Shown here: positions 1 to 9,068 of the stretch, piece after piece | Layout of the letters: every line of letters begins with the position of its first letter | Numbering within the stretch: the first letter of the stretch is position 1 | Assembly (NCBI RefSeq): GCF_947497695.1 | Contig: NZ_CANMHM010000007.1 | Location: 85,723-149,722, forward strand | DNA from: an uncultured Polaribacter sp. | GTDB taxonomy: Bacteria; Bacteroidota; Bacteroidia; Flavobacteriales; Flavobacteriaceae | Direction of reading: 5' to 3' | Length of the DNA: 64,000 nucleotides | Notes under the pieces: model-generated | The model's input: only the letters and a program-made list of their open reading frames with translations | Database searches by the model: none | Told to the model about the DNA's origin: nothing | Position numbers and translations under genes: made by a program

Positions 1-877
1 GTTCAAAAAGGCGAGTATGATGTTGCTTTTTAATACCTTCTCCATTATCGCTTACTTTTACGATATATTTTTTTGGATTGTAACTATCAACAGCAACAAT
101 GGTTGTTCCATTTGGTTTTCCGTATTTAATAGAATTTACAACAAGATTTATTAAAACTTGTTCAAATTTTTTAATGTCTCCATTTACAAAAACAGGAAAT
201 TCATAAATTTTATCAAATTTTAAGGTAATGTTCCTTTTTTTTGCTTTCATTTCAAACATATCAAACACACCTTGTACCAATTCTAAAATATTAAAAACCT
301 CTCTGTTTAGCTTTGTGCCTTCATTTTCTAATTTAGCAATCATGTCTAAATCTTTAATAACAGCAACTAGTCTTTCTACTCCTTTATTGGCTCTTTCTAA
401 ATATTTTGTTCTAATTTCTTTGTCATTAACAGCACCCTCAATTAAGGTTAAAATATAACCTTGTACAGTAAATAATGGTGTTTTAAGTTCATGAGCAACA
501 TTGCCTAAGAAATCGCGTCTAAAAGAATCTCTTTTAATTAAACTTTCTATTTCCAACCTTTTACCTTCTACAAATTTTTGCATTCGCTTAGAAAGTTTGT
601 CAATATCTGTAGTTACAGAATCTCTTCTTAAATCATTTACATCTAAAATAGAAACATCTTGGTATATTTGTTTCAAACGTCTATAAATAAAATGTTCTGT
701 TCTGTATTGAATGATGAAAAAAGATAATAAAAAGAGTGTGGCAATAGAAATAAGTATGGTTATAATACCAAAATGTTGTACAATATAAAAGTAAGAAACA
801 CCTCCAATTACTAAAGAAAGCAATGTTAAATAAATGGCAGACCAAAGAGCATAAGAGTATGTTTTTTTTAATTTCAT
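1..877 (-). CDS. Sensor histidine kinase (PhoR-like), 3' end cut off by window edge
   Basis: Partial gene: 292 codons are visible from an ATG at 877 down to the window start, with no stop reached. Two hydrophobic segments lie near residues 12-32 and 37-57, followed by a linker and a HisKA domain with the H box FLGNVAHELKTP (phospho-acceptor His near residue 129). An N box (EQVLINLVVNSIKYG) and the start of a G1 box (VSDNGEGI) follow, so most of the ATPase domain is present. It lacks a large periplasmic sensor loop. It lies 13 bp downstream of the response regulator gene at 891-1589 and is almost certainly its partner. The pair resembles PhoR/PhoB of other Flavobacteriaceae; whether phosphate is the signal is inference. 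Confidence 0.93.
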   Translation of the reverse strand, partial: MKLKKTYSYALWSAIYLTLLSLVIGGVSYFYIVQHFGIITILISIATLFLLSFFIIQYRTEHFIYRRLKQIYQDVSILDVNDLRRDSVTTDIDKLSKRMQKFVEGKRLEIESLIKRDSFRRDFLGNVAHELKTPLFTVQGYILTLIEGAVNDKEIRTKYLERANKGVERLVAVIKDLDMIAKLENEGTKLNREVFNILELVQGVFDMFEMKAKKRNITLKFDKIYEFPVFVNGDIKKFEQVLINLVVNSIKYGKPNGTTIVAVDSYNPKKYIVKVSDNGEGIKKQHHTRLFE

Positions 878-890
878 AGTCAAATTTTAG

Positions 891-1589
891 TTATTTATCT
901 CCGCCTTCTAAAACAAATTTATAACCAACTCCTTTCACTGTTTTAAAATGATCGTCTCCTATTTTTTCTCTTAATTTTCTAATATGAACATCAATGGTTC
1001 TTCCACCAACAACAACTTCATTTCCCCAAACTGTATCTAAAATAACTTCTCTTTTAAAAACTTTGCTAGGTTTTGAGGTTAATAAAGAAAGTAACTCAAA
1101 TTCTTTTCTAGGCAACGCTATTTTTTTACCTGCTTTGTAAACAACATATTCATCTCTGTCTATAACGATATCACCAATTTTAGAGGTTTCTTCGGTTTGT
1201 TTATTAGATTTTAATCTTCTTAATAAAGATTTAACTTTACTAACTAAAACTTTTGGTTTTATAGGTTTGGTTATATAATCATCAGCACCAGCTTCAAAAC
1301 CTGCAACTTGAGAATAATCTTCTCCTCTTGCAGTTAAAAAAGCGATAATTACGTTTTCTAAAGATTTTATTTTTCTAATTTTTTCACAAGCTTCAATACC
1401 ATCCATTTCTGGCATCATTATGTCTAATAAAATTAGATGTGGAATGTTTTTTTTAGCAGATTTTACAGCCTCTAAACCATTATTTGCTGTAAAAACTTGG
1501 TAGCCTTCATTTTTTAAATTGTATCCTACAATTTCTAAAATATCTGGTTCATCATCAACCAATAAAATTTTAATATCACTTTTATTCAT
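891..1589 (-). CDS. OmpR/PhoB-family response regulator
   Basis: The receiver domain (about residues 7-122) has the acidic pair D12/D13, the phosphorylation site D56 in LLDIMMPEMDG, T85 and K107. A C-terminal winged-helix Trans_reg_C domain (about 135-230) ends in the typical GVGYKF motif. I start at the ATG at 1589; an in-frame ATG 27 bp upstream would add nine residues (MIFTFLNIC) that are not family-like. The gene heads a two-gene operon with the histidine kinase 13 bp downstream. It is expected to be phosphorylated by that kinase and to bind DNA. The PhoB likeness is by family architecture; its regulon cannot be read from this window. Confidence 0.93.
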   Translation of the reverse strand: MNKSDIKILLVDDEPDILEIVGYNLKNEGYQVFTANNGLEAVKSAKKNIPHLILLDIMMPEMDGIEACEKIRKIKSLENVIIAFLTARGEDYSQVAGFEAGADDYITKPIKPKVLVSKVKSLLRRLKSNKQTEETSKIGDIVIDRDEYVVYKAGKKIALPRKEFELLSLLTSKPSKVFKREVILDTVWGNEVVVGGRTIDVHIRKLREKIGDDHFKTVKGVGYKFVLEGGDK

Positions 1590-1613
1590 ACATATATTCA
1601 AAAATGTGAATAT

Positions 1614-1621
1614 CAAAAATA
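1614..1621 (-). promoter_or_regulatory. Candidate -7 box TATTTTTG for the two-component operon
   Basis: Read on the minus strand the bases are TATTTTTG, matching the Bacteroidota sigma-A -7 consensus TAnnTTTG, 24 bp before the ATG at 1589. No convincing TTG -33 element lies 17-23 bp upstream, so this is a partial match only. Single matches to this motif are expected by chance roughly once per kb per strand in such AT-rich DNA. Confidence 0.4.
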
Positions 1622-1869
1622 AGGATAATTATACTAAGTTAAAGCGTATTTAGCAATCATTTAATTTAAAGCAAAGTAAGATAACATTGGGTTAACATAG
1701 AGATTCTCTTTATAGCTATAAATTTAATTTTATCTCTAATAGAAAAACAATAAGTGTAATTTGAAAATTTAGAAAAGCTTATATAATTTATCTGTTTGAG
1801 TGTAATTTATTTTTTATGGATAACTTGAATTTAAATTTTTAAATAGAAAGATAAGAAATGGTTTTATAT

Positions 1870-2649
1870 TTAATAAATTTTAAAATGATCTTTATCATTT
1901 AAAAAACCTAATTTTTCTCTTATATTATTTTGATCTCTTTTATTTAAAATAGCTTCCACAATTCCACTTTTATTATTTTTAAGTGTGCTTATATTTTTAC
2001 CCAAAGAATCTACAATTACAGAATTACCAGAATATTTGTTGTTATTTTTATCTATACCAATTCTGTTTATTCCAATAGTATAACTTATGTTTTCTATAGC
2101 TCTTGCTTTTATGAGGGTTTTCCAAGCTTTAATTCTTTGTTGTGGCCAATTTGCTACAAAAATTAAAAGATCGTAATTATTTGTATTTCTTATCCAAACA
2201 GGGAAACGTAAATCGTAACAAATAAACGGACAAATTTTCCATCCTTTATAGTTAATAATTAGTTTTTCTCTGCCAGAAGTATATGTCTTATCTTCATCAG
2301 CTAAAGTAAAAGAATGTCTTTTATTATAGGTTTCTATTTTTCCTGAAGGATGAACAAAAACCAAACGATTGTAATAATTACTATTTTCTGCAATCACCAA
2401 ACTTCCACAAATAGCAATTCCTTTTTCTGTAGCTATTTTTTGCATCCAAGAAACAGAAAAACCATCCATTTTTTCTGCTACTTTTTTAGGACTCATCGTA
2501 AAACCAGTAGTAAACATTTCTGGAAGCACAATTAAATCGATACGTTGTTTTAAAGCATTTATTTTATTTTCAAAAAAAGCAATGTTTTCTTTCGGGTTTT
2601 CCCAAACCAAATCTGCTTGAATACCTAATACAGTTATTGAATTTTTCAT
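1870..2649 (-). CDS. Nitrilase-family amidase, omega-amidase (YafV/Nit2) type
   Basis: This 259-residue protein is one complete C-N hydrolase domain. The catalytic triad can be read as E44 (LPEMFTTGF), K110 (YNKRHSF) and C144 (PFICYDLRFP). The FTLADED context after the lysine and the short length match the bacterial omega-amidase YafV and eukaryotic Nit2, which hydrolyse 2-oxoglutaramate or 2-oxosuccinamate to the dicarboxylate plus ammonia. It is probably cytosolic, since no signal peptide is visible. It lies 51 bp downstream of the DUF3179 gene on the same strand. Substrate assignment rests on family resemblance; another aliphatic amide is possible. Confidence 0.88.
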   Translation of the reverse strand: MKNSITVLGIQADLVWENPKENIAFFENKINALKQRIDLIVLPEMFTTGFTMSPKKVAEKMDGFSVSWMQKIATEKGIAICGSLVIAENSNYYNRLVFVHPSGKIETYNKRHSFTLADEDKTYTSGREKLIINYKGWKICPFICYDLRFPVWIRNTNNYDLLIFVANWPQQRIKAWKTLIKARAIENISYTIGINRIGIDKNNNKYSGNSVIVDSLGKNISTLKNNKSGIVEAILNKRDQNNIREKLGFLNDKDHFKIY

Positions 2650-2700
2650 AACATAAATTTACTTGTATTATGTTATAAAGATACTACTTGTTATAAAATA

Positions 2701-3747
2701 TTATTGATTATAAATTTCTGTATCGTAAAAAGCGGGTATAGAAAACCAAAAAGCCATAAAAGATTCAGAAGATGTTAAACGTTGTCCTGTTCTTGGTCCA
2801 GCAATAGCTTCTCCAAAAATATTCCACGTGTTGCCTTCGTTATCGCTTAACAAAGATTCAGTATTATTATAAGAATACTCAAAAGTTAGTGAGCTTGTAG
2901 TATCATCTAAAAGAAATGAAACTATAAATTCGTTATTTCCTGCTATCAAATATTCATCTCCTTCAAATGAATCTTTAATTACATTACTAGTTGCAAATAC
3001 AGAAAACGGATAAACTTTTGCTTTAGCATCTTTTATAATAGTATGAATTCTTTCTTTAAGTGGCAATCTATTGTCTTTTGCTACAGGAAATAAAAATAAA
3101 TTGTTATTTGTATTATAATCTCCATAAGGTGAAACCCCATATGTTCTGGCAAAACCTGTGTTTCTGTTTACCACTTTTGTATTTGGGTATATAGTTTTCC
3201 AGGTTTTCCAAGAAGTTTCAAAGAGCGGTATTAAATCTATTTTTTTATCTATTAATTCTCCATTAACAGAGGTATTTAAAATTTGAGACCAATTGCTGTT
3301 TGTTTGTCTATCAAAAGGAATTAAATTGGTATTGTATAACAAACCAGAAACGCCAAAAGTAGTTTCACGTCCATTTAAAATTCTATTCCAGCCTATTCCT
3401 GTGCCTGTAAGTGGGCAATAAGTAATAGCCAGAGAAACATCACCAACATTATCATTAATAATTTCGTGCCAATCTAAAATACTATGAGAATATGCTCTAA
3501 TATCATCTCCATTTTTATAACCAATCACTAAATCTGTATCATTAATAAAACTGCTTTCAGGATCATTTGCATTTACTAAATTGGGGTTGATTAAAGCAGG
3601 TATGCCATCTCTACCAGGGCCACCATCAAAAATTTCTACTATTGGAATGCTCCATTCAGATGAAAAATTATTTTCATTTATATTGTTGTCATTATTTTGA
3701 CAAGAAACGAGTATGCCTAAGATACATAATAGTGCAAGTTTTTTCAT
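2701..3747 (-). CDS. DUF3179 domain lipoprotein
   Basis: The N-terminus is a lipoprotein signal (LGILVSC, Cys about residue 16) followed by an Asn-rich linker. The rest is DUF3179-like: GRDGIPALINP, DPESSFINDTDLVIG, RAYSHSILDWHEIIND and YCPLTGTGIGWNR. Many members carry CPLCGT at the last motif; here the second cysteine is threonine, so no CxxC pair exists. The function of DUF3179 is unknown. The start ATG overlaps the stop of the upstream barrel gene by four bases (ATGA), which argues for translational coupling and a joint role at the cell surface. Confidence 0.85.
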   Translation of the reverse strand: MKKLALLCILGILVSCQNNDNNINENNFSSEWSIPIVEIFDGGPGRDGIPALINPNLVNANDPESSFINDTDLVIGYKNGDDIRAYSHSILDWHEIINDNVGDVSLAITYCPLTGTGIGWNRILNGRETTFGVSGLLYNTNLIPFDRQTNSNWSQILNTSVNGELIDKKIDLIPLFETSWKTWKTIYPNTKVVNRNTGFARTYGVSPYGDYNTNNNLFLFPVAKDNRLPLKERIHTIIKDAKAKVYPFSVFATSNVIKDSFEGDEYLIAGNNEFIVSFLLDDTTSSLTFEYSYNNTESLLSDNEGNTWNIFGEAIAGPRTGQRLTSSESFMAFWFSIPAFYDTEIYNQ

Positions 3748-4721
3748 TTTATGTTTGTTATTAAAGGTTGTTTTTTAAAGAATTTATAAGTAAAACCAGT
3801 AGTAAATCTAGTAGTTGGTGTAAGCTGAGTGCCATCTACATAACTATATAAAGGAACTTCTAGTTTATTGGTAAAACGTAAATTTTGAGAAAGATGTATG
3901 GTTAGTTCTGCTCTTGCAAAAAGCCACTCACCACCTGTATTTGGAATAATCGCATTATCAATTTTGTCTACTGTAGATTTTCTATATTTAAGAACTAAAC
4001 CTGGGTTTATAAGAGTTTTAGAAACCAAAAATTGATCTACATAACTAATATTTGCTTGTAGTACATTACCAAATTTATAGGTAGATGTATTGTTTAAATA
4101 CGAATTGTTTATACCTGTAAGTCTGTAGGTTACACTACTAGAAAGAGTAGCTGTAGGTCTAAAATTTAGTTGTTTTGCTAAAGATAACCATCCAATACCA
4201 TCAAAAGCGCCACTTCCAGGTTGTAAATCTGCAGTTAACTGAATGCCTTGATTAGAAACAATATCTGATTTACCCAAAGGTATTTTAGAACCTAGACCAA
4301 TGTTTAAAGTGGTGTTATTTTTAAAAACGTTTGGTAAAGTATATTTTAATAAAATTACAGCATCTCCAATTCCTTTGGTTTCCGTAAAATTTTCATTGCC
4401 AAATTGTGTAATAGTTCTTGTTTGATTGACCCAAGTAAATAAAGTTTCTACAGAAAATTTATCTGTAAATGCATACCCAATATTAGTTAAAATAGAATTA
4501 GTAATACGTTGTCTGGAATTATCATTTAATCTTGTACTACCAGCATTTAAGGTATTTAAATTATTATAATCGTAATTAATACCTACTTGAAAAGACCCCT
4601 TACCCTCATTAGAAAGGCCTAGGTTATTAGATAAAGGCACACCACCAGAACAACAGGTTTGGGCATAAACTTGTTGCCCAAGAAGTAAAAATAAAAATAG
4701 TATTAGACTAGCAAACTTCAT
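3744..4721 (-). CDS. Predicted outer-membrane beta-barrel protein with CCSGG N-terminus
   Basis: This 325-residue protein starts with a Sec signal peptide ending near VYAQ, so the mature protein would begin QTCCSGGVPLSNNLG. The body is a series of alternating amphipathic strands with aromatic ends, as expected for a barrel (for example FQVGINYDYNNL, NIGYAFTDKFSVETLFTW). I do not recognise a named family beyond outer-membrane transporter-like proteins. The vicinal Cys-Cys at the predicted mature N-terminus is striking and might bind a metal or become oxidised; this is inference. It overlaps the DUF3179 gene by 4 bp. Confidence 0.75.
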   Translation of the reverse strand: MKFASLILFLFLLLGQQVYAQTCCSGGVPLSNNLGLSNEGKGSFQVGINYDYNNLNTLNAGSTRLNDNSRQRITNSILTNIGYAFTDKFSVETLFTWVNQTRTITQFGNENFTETKGIGDAVILLKYTLPNVFKNNTTLNIGLGSKIPLGKSDIVSNQGIQLTADLQPGSGAFDGIGWLSLAKQLNFRPTATLSSSVTYRLTGINNSYLNNTSTYKFGNVLQANISYVDQFLVSKTLINPGLVLKYRKSTVDKIDNAIIPNTGGEWLFARAELTIHLSQNLRFTNKLEVPLYSYVDGTQLTPTTRFTTGFTYKFFKKQPLITNIK

Positions 4722-4851
4722 GAGAAAATTTTAGAATTAGTCTAAATAATTTCTAAAACTTACAGTATGATTTTATTATTATTCTAAAAATACAGGTTTA
4801 CTAAACTATAGATTTTGTAATTTAGTTTTTTACTAGCAAGCCACTAATTTT

Positions 4852-7590
4852 ATGCAAACTTTTATTTCAAAAACCTTAGATGCAATTCTAGAAACTAACC
4901 ATTCTTTTGAAGATGTTGTGTTTGTTTTACCCTCTCAAAGAGCAAAAGTATTTGTAAAACAAACCCTTAAAGATAAAATTACCCTTGGCTTTTTGCCAGA
5001 AATAATAAATGTAGAACAATTTATCAATAAAATATCTGGCATAGAAAAGGCAGATAGCATTCAATTGTTGTTTCATTTTTATTCAATTTATAAAGGTTTA
5101 GAAACAGCACCTGTTACTTTTGATGTCTTTGCATCTTGGGCTTTTAAAGTAATTCAAGATTTTAATGAGATTGACCAACATTTAATAGACACCAAAGACA
5201 TTTTTATATATTTAAGAGATATTCAACGTTTAAAAAAATGGTCTGTTAAAGGTGAGTTTAAAGAAACCGAGTTAATGAAAGATCATTATTTCTTTCTTGA
5301 AAGATTAAACACCTATTACAACGCTTTTTATCAGTTTTTAAAAGAAAAAAACATTGGCTATCAAGGTTTAATTTATAGAGAGTCTTGTACTAAAATTGAT
5401 GCTTTTTTGACTGAAAATTCAACTAAAAAATTCTTTTTTATCGGTTTTAATGCGTTAAATAAAGCAGAAGAATTTCTATTTCAAAAGCTTTTAGAAACTG
5501 GCAATTCAGAAATTTATTGGGATATTGATGCTGCTTTTTTTAATGGAAATCATCAAGCAGGAAAATTCATCAGAAAGTATAAAAAAAAATGGAAGTATTA
5601 TGAGAAAAACGAGCTAAAAACACTTGGCAATACTTTTAATCAGCCTAAAAATATAGAAGTGATAGGAGCTTCTAAAAACACTACTCAAATAAAATATGCT
5701 GGAGAAATTTTAGAGAAAATTACCGATTTTAAAAATACTGCATTGGTTTTGGCAGATGAAACTTTGTTACCAATTACGTTAAATTCTTTGCCTAAAAACA
5801 TCAATGCAATCAATATTACCATGGGTTATCCGTTAAAAGATGTACCAACAACAAGTTTACTATTTTCAATATTTCAGTTATTTGTAACACAAGATAAATT
5901 GCAAAAAACGGTTGTAAATGAGTTTTATTATAAAGATGTAATTCGTTTTTTAAAGCACCCATCTATTTATAAATTAATTCCAGAAATAGATGCTTTTTCT
6001 GATGAAATTGCCAAACAAAACCAAACATTTATCAACCTAAATAATATTGAAACACTATTAAAAAATAGTAATTCTGAGCTTAAAAAAGTTATTGTTTCCA
6101 TTTTTAGCACTTATGTTTCAATTGAAGCCTTTTTAGACAATATTTTAAAGTTAATCGATTTGTTAAAAGAGGATGTAACTGAGTTAGAAAAAGAGTATTT
6201 ATTCCGATTTTACACCACTTTTACACAATTAAAAACACTGCAAAATGAGTTTAAATATTTTCCAGATTTAAAAACGCTGTCGCTCTTTTTTAAACAACTT
6301 ATTGGGTCTGAAAGTTTGTCTTTTCAAGGAGAGCCTTTAAGAGGTTTACAGTTGATGGGAATGTTAGAGACGCGTGTCTTAGATTTTGATAATATTATTT
6401 TAGTCTCAACAAATGAGGGAGTTTTACCTGCCAGTAGTCAACAAAATTCTTTTATTCCTTTTGATGTAAAAATTGAATTTGGCTTGCCAACCTACAGAGA
6501 AAAAGATGCTATTTTTTCCTATCATTTTTTTAGATTGCTGCAACGTGCAAAAAACGTTTTTATCATTTATAATACAGAACATGATGTTTTTGGAAGCGGA
6601 GAAAAAAGTCGATTTGTAACGCAATTAGAAATGATGCGAACAGATGTTATTCAAAAAACGATTTCACCAAAAGTTGTTACGCAAAACACTGAATTAAAAG
6701 AAGTTAAAAAGGATGAAGCTGTTTTGGGAAAACTGAAAGAATTAGCTCAAAAAGGAATTTCTCCTTCTGCTTTAACTAATTATTTATACAATCCAATTTC
6801 TTTTTACAAACAAAAAATTTTAAAACTAAAAGAGTTTGAAGATGTAGAAGAAACTGTTGCTTACAATACTTTGGGTACTGTTGTGCATGAAACTTTAGAT
6901 GAACTTTACAAACCTTTTGAAGGTAAATTTTTAACGTTAGATGATGTTGATGCTATGCAAAAAAAATCGAAAGATTTAGTAGTAAAACATTTTAAAGCAG
7001 CTTTTAAAAACGGCGATATTTCTACAGGTAGAAATCGTTTAATTTTTGAAGTCGCTAACAGATTTGTAAATAATTTTTTAGGGCAAGAAAAAGAATTGTT
7101 AAAAGATAAAAACAATCAACTTAAAATAATTTCTACAGAAGAAACCTTGGCAACAGAAATAGAAATTGAAGGGATTAATGTTCCAATAAAAATTCATGGA
7201 CAAGTAGATAGAGTTGATGAATTAAATGATGTTTTAAGAATTATTGATTATAAAACAGGCATGGTAAGTAGTGCTGATTTACGTGTTGTAGATTTTGAAA
7301 AATTAAGAGAAAAGGAGCAACACAAAGCAATCCAAGTTTTACTATATGCATACTTATATGTAAAAAGTAAGAAATATAATTTTAGTAAGCCATTAGAAGG
7401 AGGAATTTATTCTTTTAAAAACTTAAATAACGGGTTTTTATCCATCAATTTTTCATCAAACTACAGAAAACCAGATGTAGAAATTACAGAAGAAAAATTA
7501 GAGGAGTTTATGGATGAAATTAAAACCTACATTCAAGAGATTTACAATTTAGAAACAGCTTTTATTGAGCCTGCAGATTTAAAATATTAA
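4852..7590 (+). CDS. AddB-like PD-(D/E)XK nuclease-family protein
   Basis: This 912-residue protein has an N-terminal inactivated UvrD-like helicase part (LPSQRAKVFVKQ in place of a Walker A motif) and a C-terminal RecB-type nuclease. Nuclease motifs are SPSALTNYLYNP, H679 in TVVHETLDELY, D786 in HGQVDRVDE, and D799-x-K801 in IIDYKTG. The cysteines of the Fe-S cluster seen in Bacillus AddB are not visible: the position normally CPF reads NPI. It probably acts with an AddA-type helicase in double-strand-break processing, but no AddA gene is in this window. It is transcribed divergently from the barrel gene. Confidence 0.88.
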   Translation: MQTFISKTLDAILETNHSFEDVVFVLPSQRAKVFVKQTLKDKITLGFLPEIINVEQFINKISGIEKADSIQLLFHFYSIYKGLETAPVTFDVFASWAFKVIQDFNEIDQHLIDTKDIFIYLRDIQRLKKWSVKGEFKETELMKDHYFFLERLNTYYNAFYQFLKEKNIGYQGLIYRESCTKIDAFLTENSTKKFFFIGFNALNKAEEFLFQKLLETGNSEIYWDIDAAFFNGNHQAGKFIRKYKKKWKYYEKNELKTLGNTFNQPKNIEVIGASKNTTQIKYAGEILEKITDFKNTALVLADETLLPITLNSLPKNINAINITMGYPLKDVPTTSLLFSIFQLFVTQDKLQKTVVNEFYYKDVIRFLKHPSIYKLIPEIDAFSDEIAKQNQTFINLNNIETLLKNSNSELKKVIVSIFSTYVSIEAFLDNILKLIDLLKEDVTELEKEYLFRFYTTFTQLKTLQNEFKYFPDLKTLSLFFKQLIGSESLSFQGEPLRGLQLMGMLETRVLDFDNIILVSTNEGVLPASSQQNSFIPFDVKIEFGLPTYREKDAIFSYHFFRLLQRAKNVFIIYNTEHDVFGSGEKSRFVTQLEMMRTDVIQKTISPKVVTQNTELKEVKKDEAVLGKLKELAQKGISPSALTNYLYNPISFYKQKILKLKEFEDVEETVAYNTLGTVVHETLDELYKPFEGKFLTLDDVDAMQKKSKDLVVKHFKAAFKNGDISTGRNRLIFEVANRFVNNFLGQEKELLKDKNNQLKIISTEETLATEIEIEGINVPIKIHGQVDRVDELNDVLRIIDYKTGMVSSADLRVVDFEKLREKEQHKAIQVLLYAYLYVKSKKYNFSKPLEGGIYSFKNLNNGFLSINFSSNYRKPDVEITEEKLEEFMDEIKTYIQEIYNLETAFIEPADLKY

Positions 7591-7614
7591 GTCTTTTTAG
7601 TTTTTACAGATGAG

Positions 7615-7622
7615 TATCTTTG
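7615..7622 (+). promoter_or_regulatory. Candidate -7 box TATCTTTG for the MATE gene
   Basis: TATCTTTG matches TAnnTTTG exactly and lies 23 bp before the TTG start at 7646. No clear TTG -33 element lies at the usual distance upstream, so the match is partial. Confidence 0.45.
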
Positions 7623-7645
7623 ATAAAAATTAAAAGTATAAAATA

Positions 7646-8977
7646 TTGACTTCTAATATCAGTTTTAAAACCATCAATAAATTAGCAATTCCTGCTTTAA
7701 TTGCTGGTATTGCAGAGCCCTTATTATCTATAACAGACACTGCAATTATTGGTAATATTAACGTTAATGCTACAGAAAGTTTAGCGGCAGTTGGTATTGT
7801 TGGAGCATTTATTTCCATGTTAATTTGGGTTTTTGGGCAAATTAGAAGTGCTATTTCATCCATTATTTCCCAATATGTTGGTGCTAATAAATTAGACGAA
7901 GTTAAAACATTGCCAGCACAAGCAATTGCTATTGTGGTGTTAGGGAGTTTGGTATTAATAGCTATTATGTACCCTTTTTCTAAACAAATTTTTCAATTTT
8001 ATAATGCTTCTGGGGTAGTTTTAGACTATTGTGTAACGTATTTTAAAATCAGAATTTTTGGGTTTCCATTTTCACTTTTTGTATTTGCTATTTTTGGTAC
8101 TTTTAGAGGTTTACAAAACACATTTTACCCAATGATTATTGCAATTATTGGTGCATTATTAAACGTTGTTTTAGACATTGTTTTTGTGTACGGAATTGAA
8201 GGCTATATTTCAGCTATGAATATTGAAGGAGCAGCCTATGCAAGTGTAATTGCACAAATTACAATGGCTATTATTGCTTTTGTTTTGTTGATGAAAAAAA
8301 CAGCTATTTCATTAAAAATTGCGTTCAATGTACATCCAGAAATTTCTCGTTTATTAGGTATGATGGGCAATCTTTTTATTAGAACCATTGCTTTAAATAC
8401 AGCTTTGTATTTTGCCACTTCTTATGCTACAAATTATGGAAAAGAATACATTGCTGCCTACACAATTGGTATAAATATATGGTTATTAGGTGCTTTTATG
8501 GTAGATGGATATTCGAGTGCAGGGAATATTCTATCTGGTAAATTTTTAGGTGCAAAAGAGTATCATTCTTTAGTGTTTTTAAGTAACAAGCTTTTAAAAT
8601 ATGGTTTAATAACAGGAATTATTATTGGGTTTTTAGGTTTTGTTTTTTACAATTTCATCGGACAAATTTTCACAAAAGATACAGCTGTTTTAGAGCAATT
8701 TTACAATGTTTTTTGGATTGTTTTAATTACACAACCCATCAGTGCTATCACTTTTATTTTTGATGGAATGTTTAAAGGAATGGGAGAAATGAAATATCTA
8801 AGAAACTTGTTAATTTTATCTACAGGTTTGGTTTTTATCCCAACTTTGTTGATTTTTGACTATTACAACCTAAAATTAACCGCAATTTGGATTGCCTTCA
8901 CACTTTGGATGATTGCAAGAGGTTTGCCATTAGTTATTAAATTTAGAAGTAAGTTTTTGCCATTGGTTTCTAAATAA
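7646..8977 (+). CDS. MATE-family efflux transporter (TTG start)
   Basis: This 443-residue protein has about twelve hydrophobic segments arranged as two six-helix bundles and the MatE signatures near helices 1 and 7 (AIPALIAGIAEPLLSITD, FIRTIALNTALYF). Such proteins export cationic drugs or metabolites using a Na+ or H+ gradient. The start is TTG at 7646: an in-frame TAA lies at 7631-7633 and no ATG or GTG lies between. The next ATG would delete the first conserved helix. It stands 55 bp after the AddB-like gene and has its own candidate promoter. The substrate cannot be predicted. Confidence 0.9.
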   Translation: MTSNISFKTINKLAIPALIAGIAEPLLSITDTAIIGNINVNATESLAAVGIVGAFISMLIWVFGQIRSAISSIISQYVGANKLDEVKTLPAQAIAIVVLGSLVLIAIMYPFSKQIFQFYNASGVVLDYCVTYFKIRIFGFPFSLFVFAIFGTFRGLQNTFYPMIIAIIGALLNVVLDIVFVYGIEGYISAMNIEGAAYASVIAQITMAIIAFVLLMKKTAISLKIAFNVHPEISRLLGMMGNLFIRTIALNTALYFATSYATNYGKEYIAAYTIGINIWLLGAFMVDGYSSAGNILSGKFLGAKEYHSLVFLSNKLLKYGLITGIIIGFLGFVFYNFIGQIFTKDTAVLEQFYNVFWIVLITQPISAITFIFDGMFKGMGEMKYLRNLLILSTGLVFIPTLLIFDYYNLKLTAIWIAFTLWMIARGLPLVIKFRSKFLPLVSK

Positions 8978-8990
8978 GTAGTGTACTTTT

Positions 8991-9018
8991 TCATTACGAG
9001 TTTTGAAGCAATCTCATA
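8991..9018 (+). repeat. Dispersed repeat fragment (TCATTACGAG...GAAGCAATCTCAT)
   Basis: The spacer after the MATE gene contains TCATTACGAG followed by GAAGCAATCTCAT, close to the widespread repeat usually written TCATTGCGAG...GAAGCAATCTC. A shorter, degenerate piece (ATTACGAGTTTTGAAAT) is seen at 32249-32265. It has no coding potential. Confidence 0.45.
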
Positions 9019-9068
9019 CTTAATTACTTTAAATATTTAAACCTTATTTTTACTAAAAATTCATTTTT

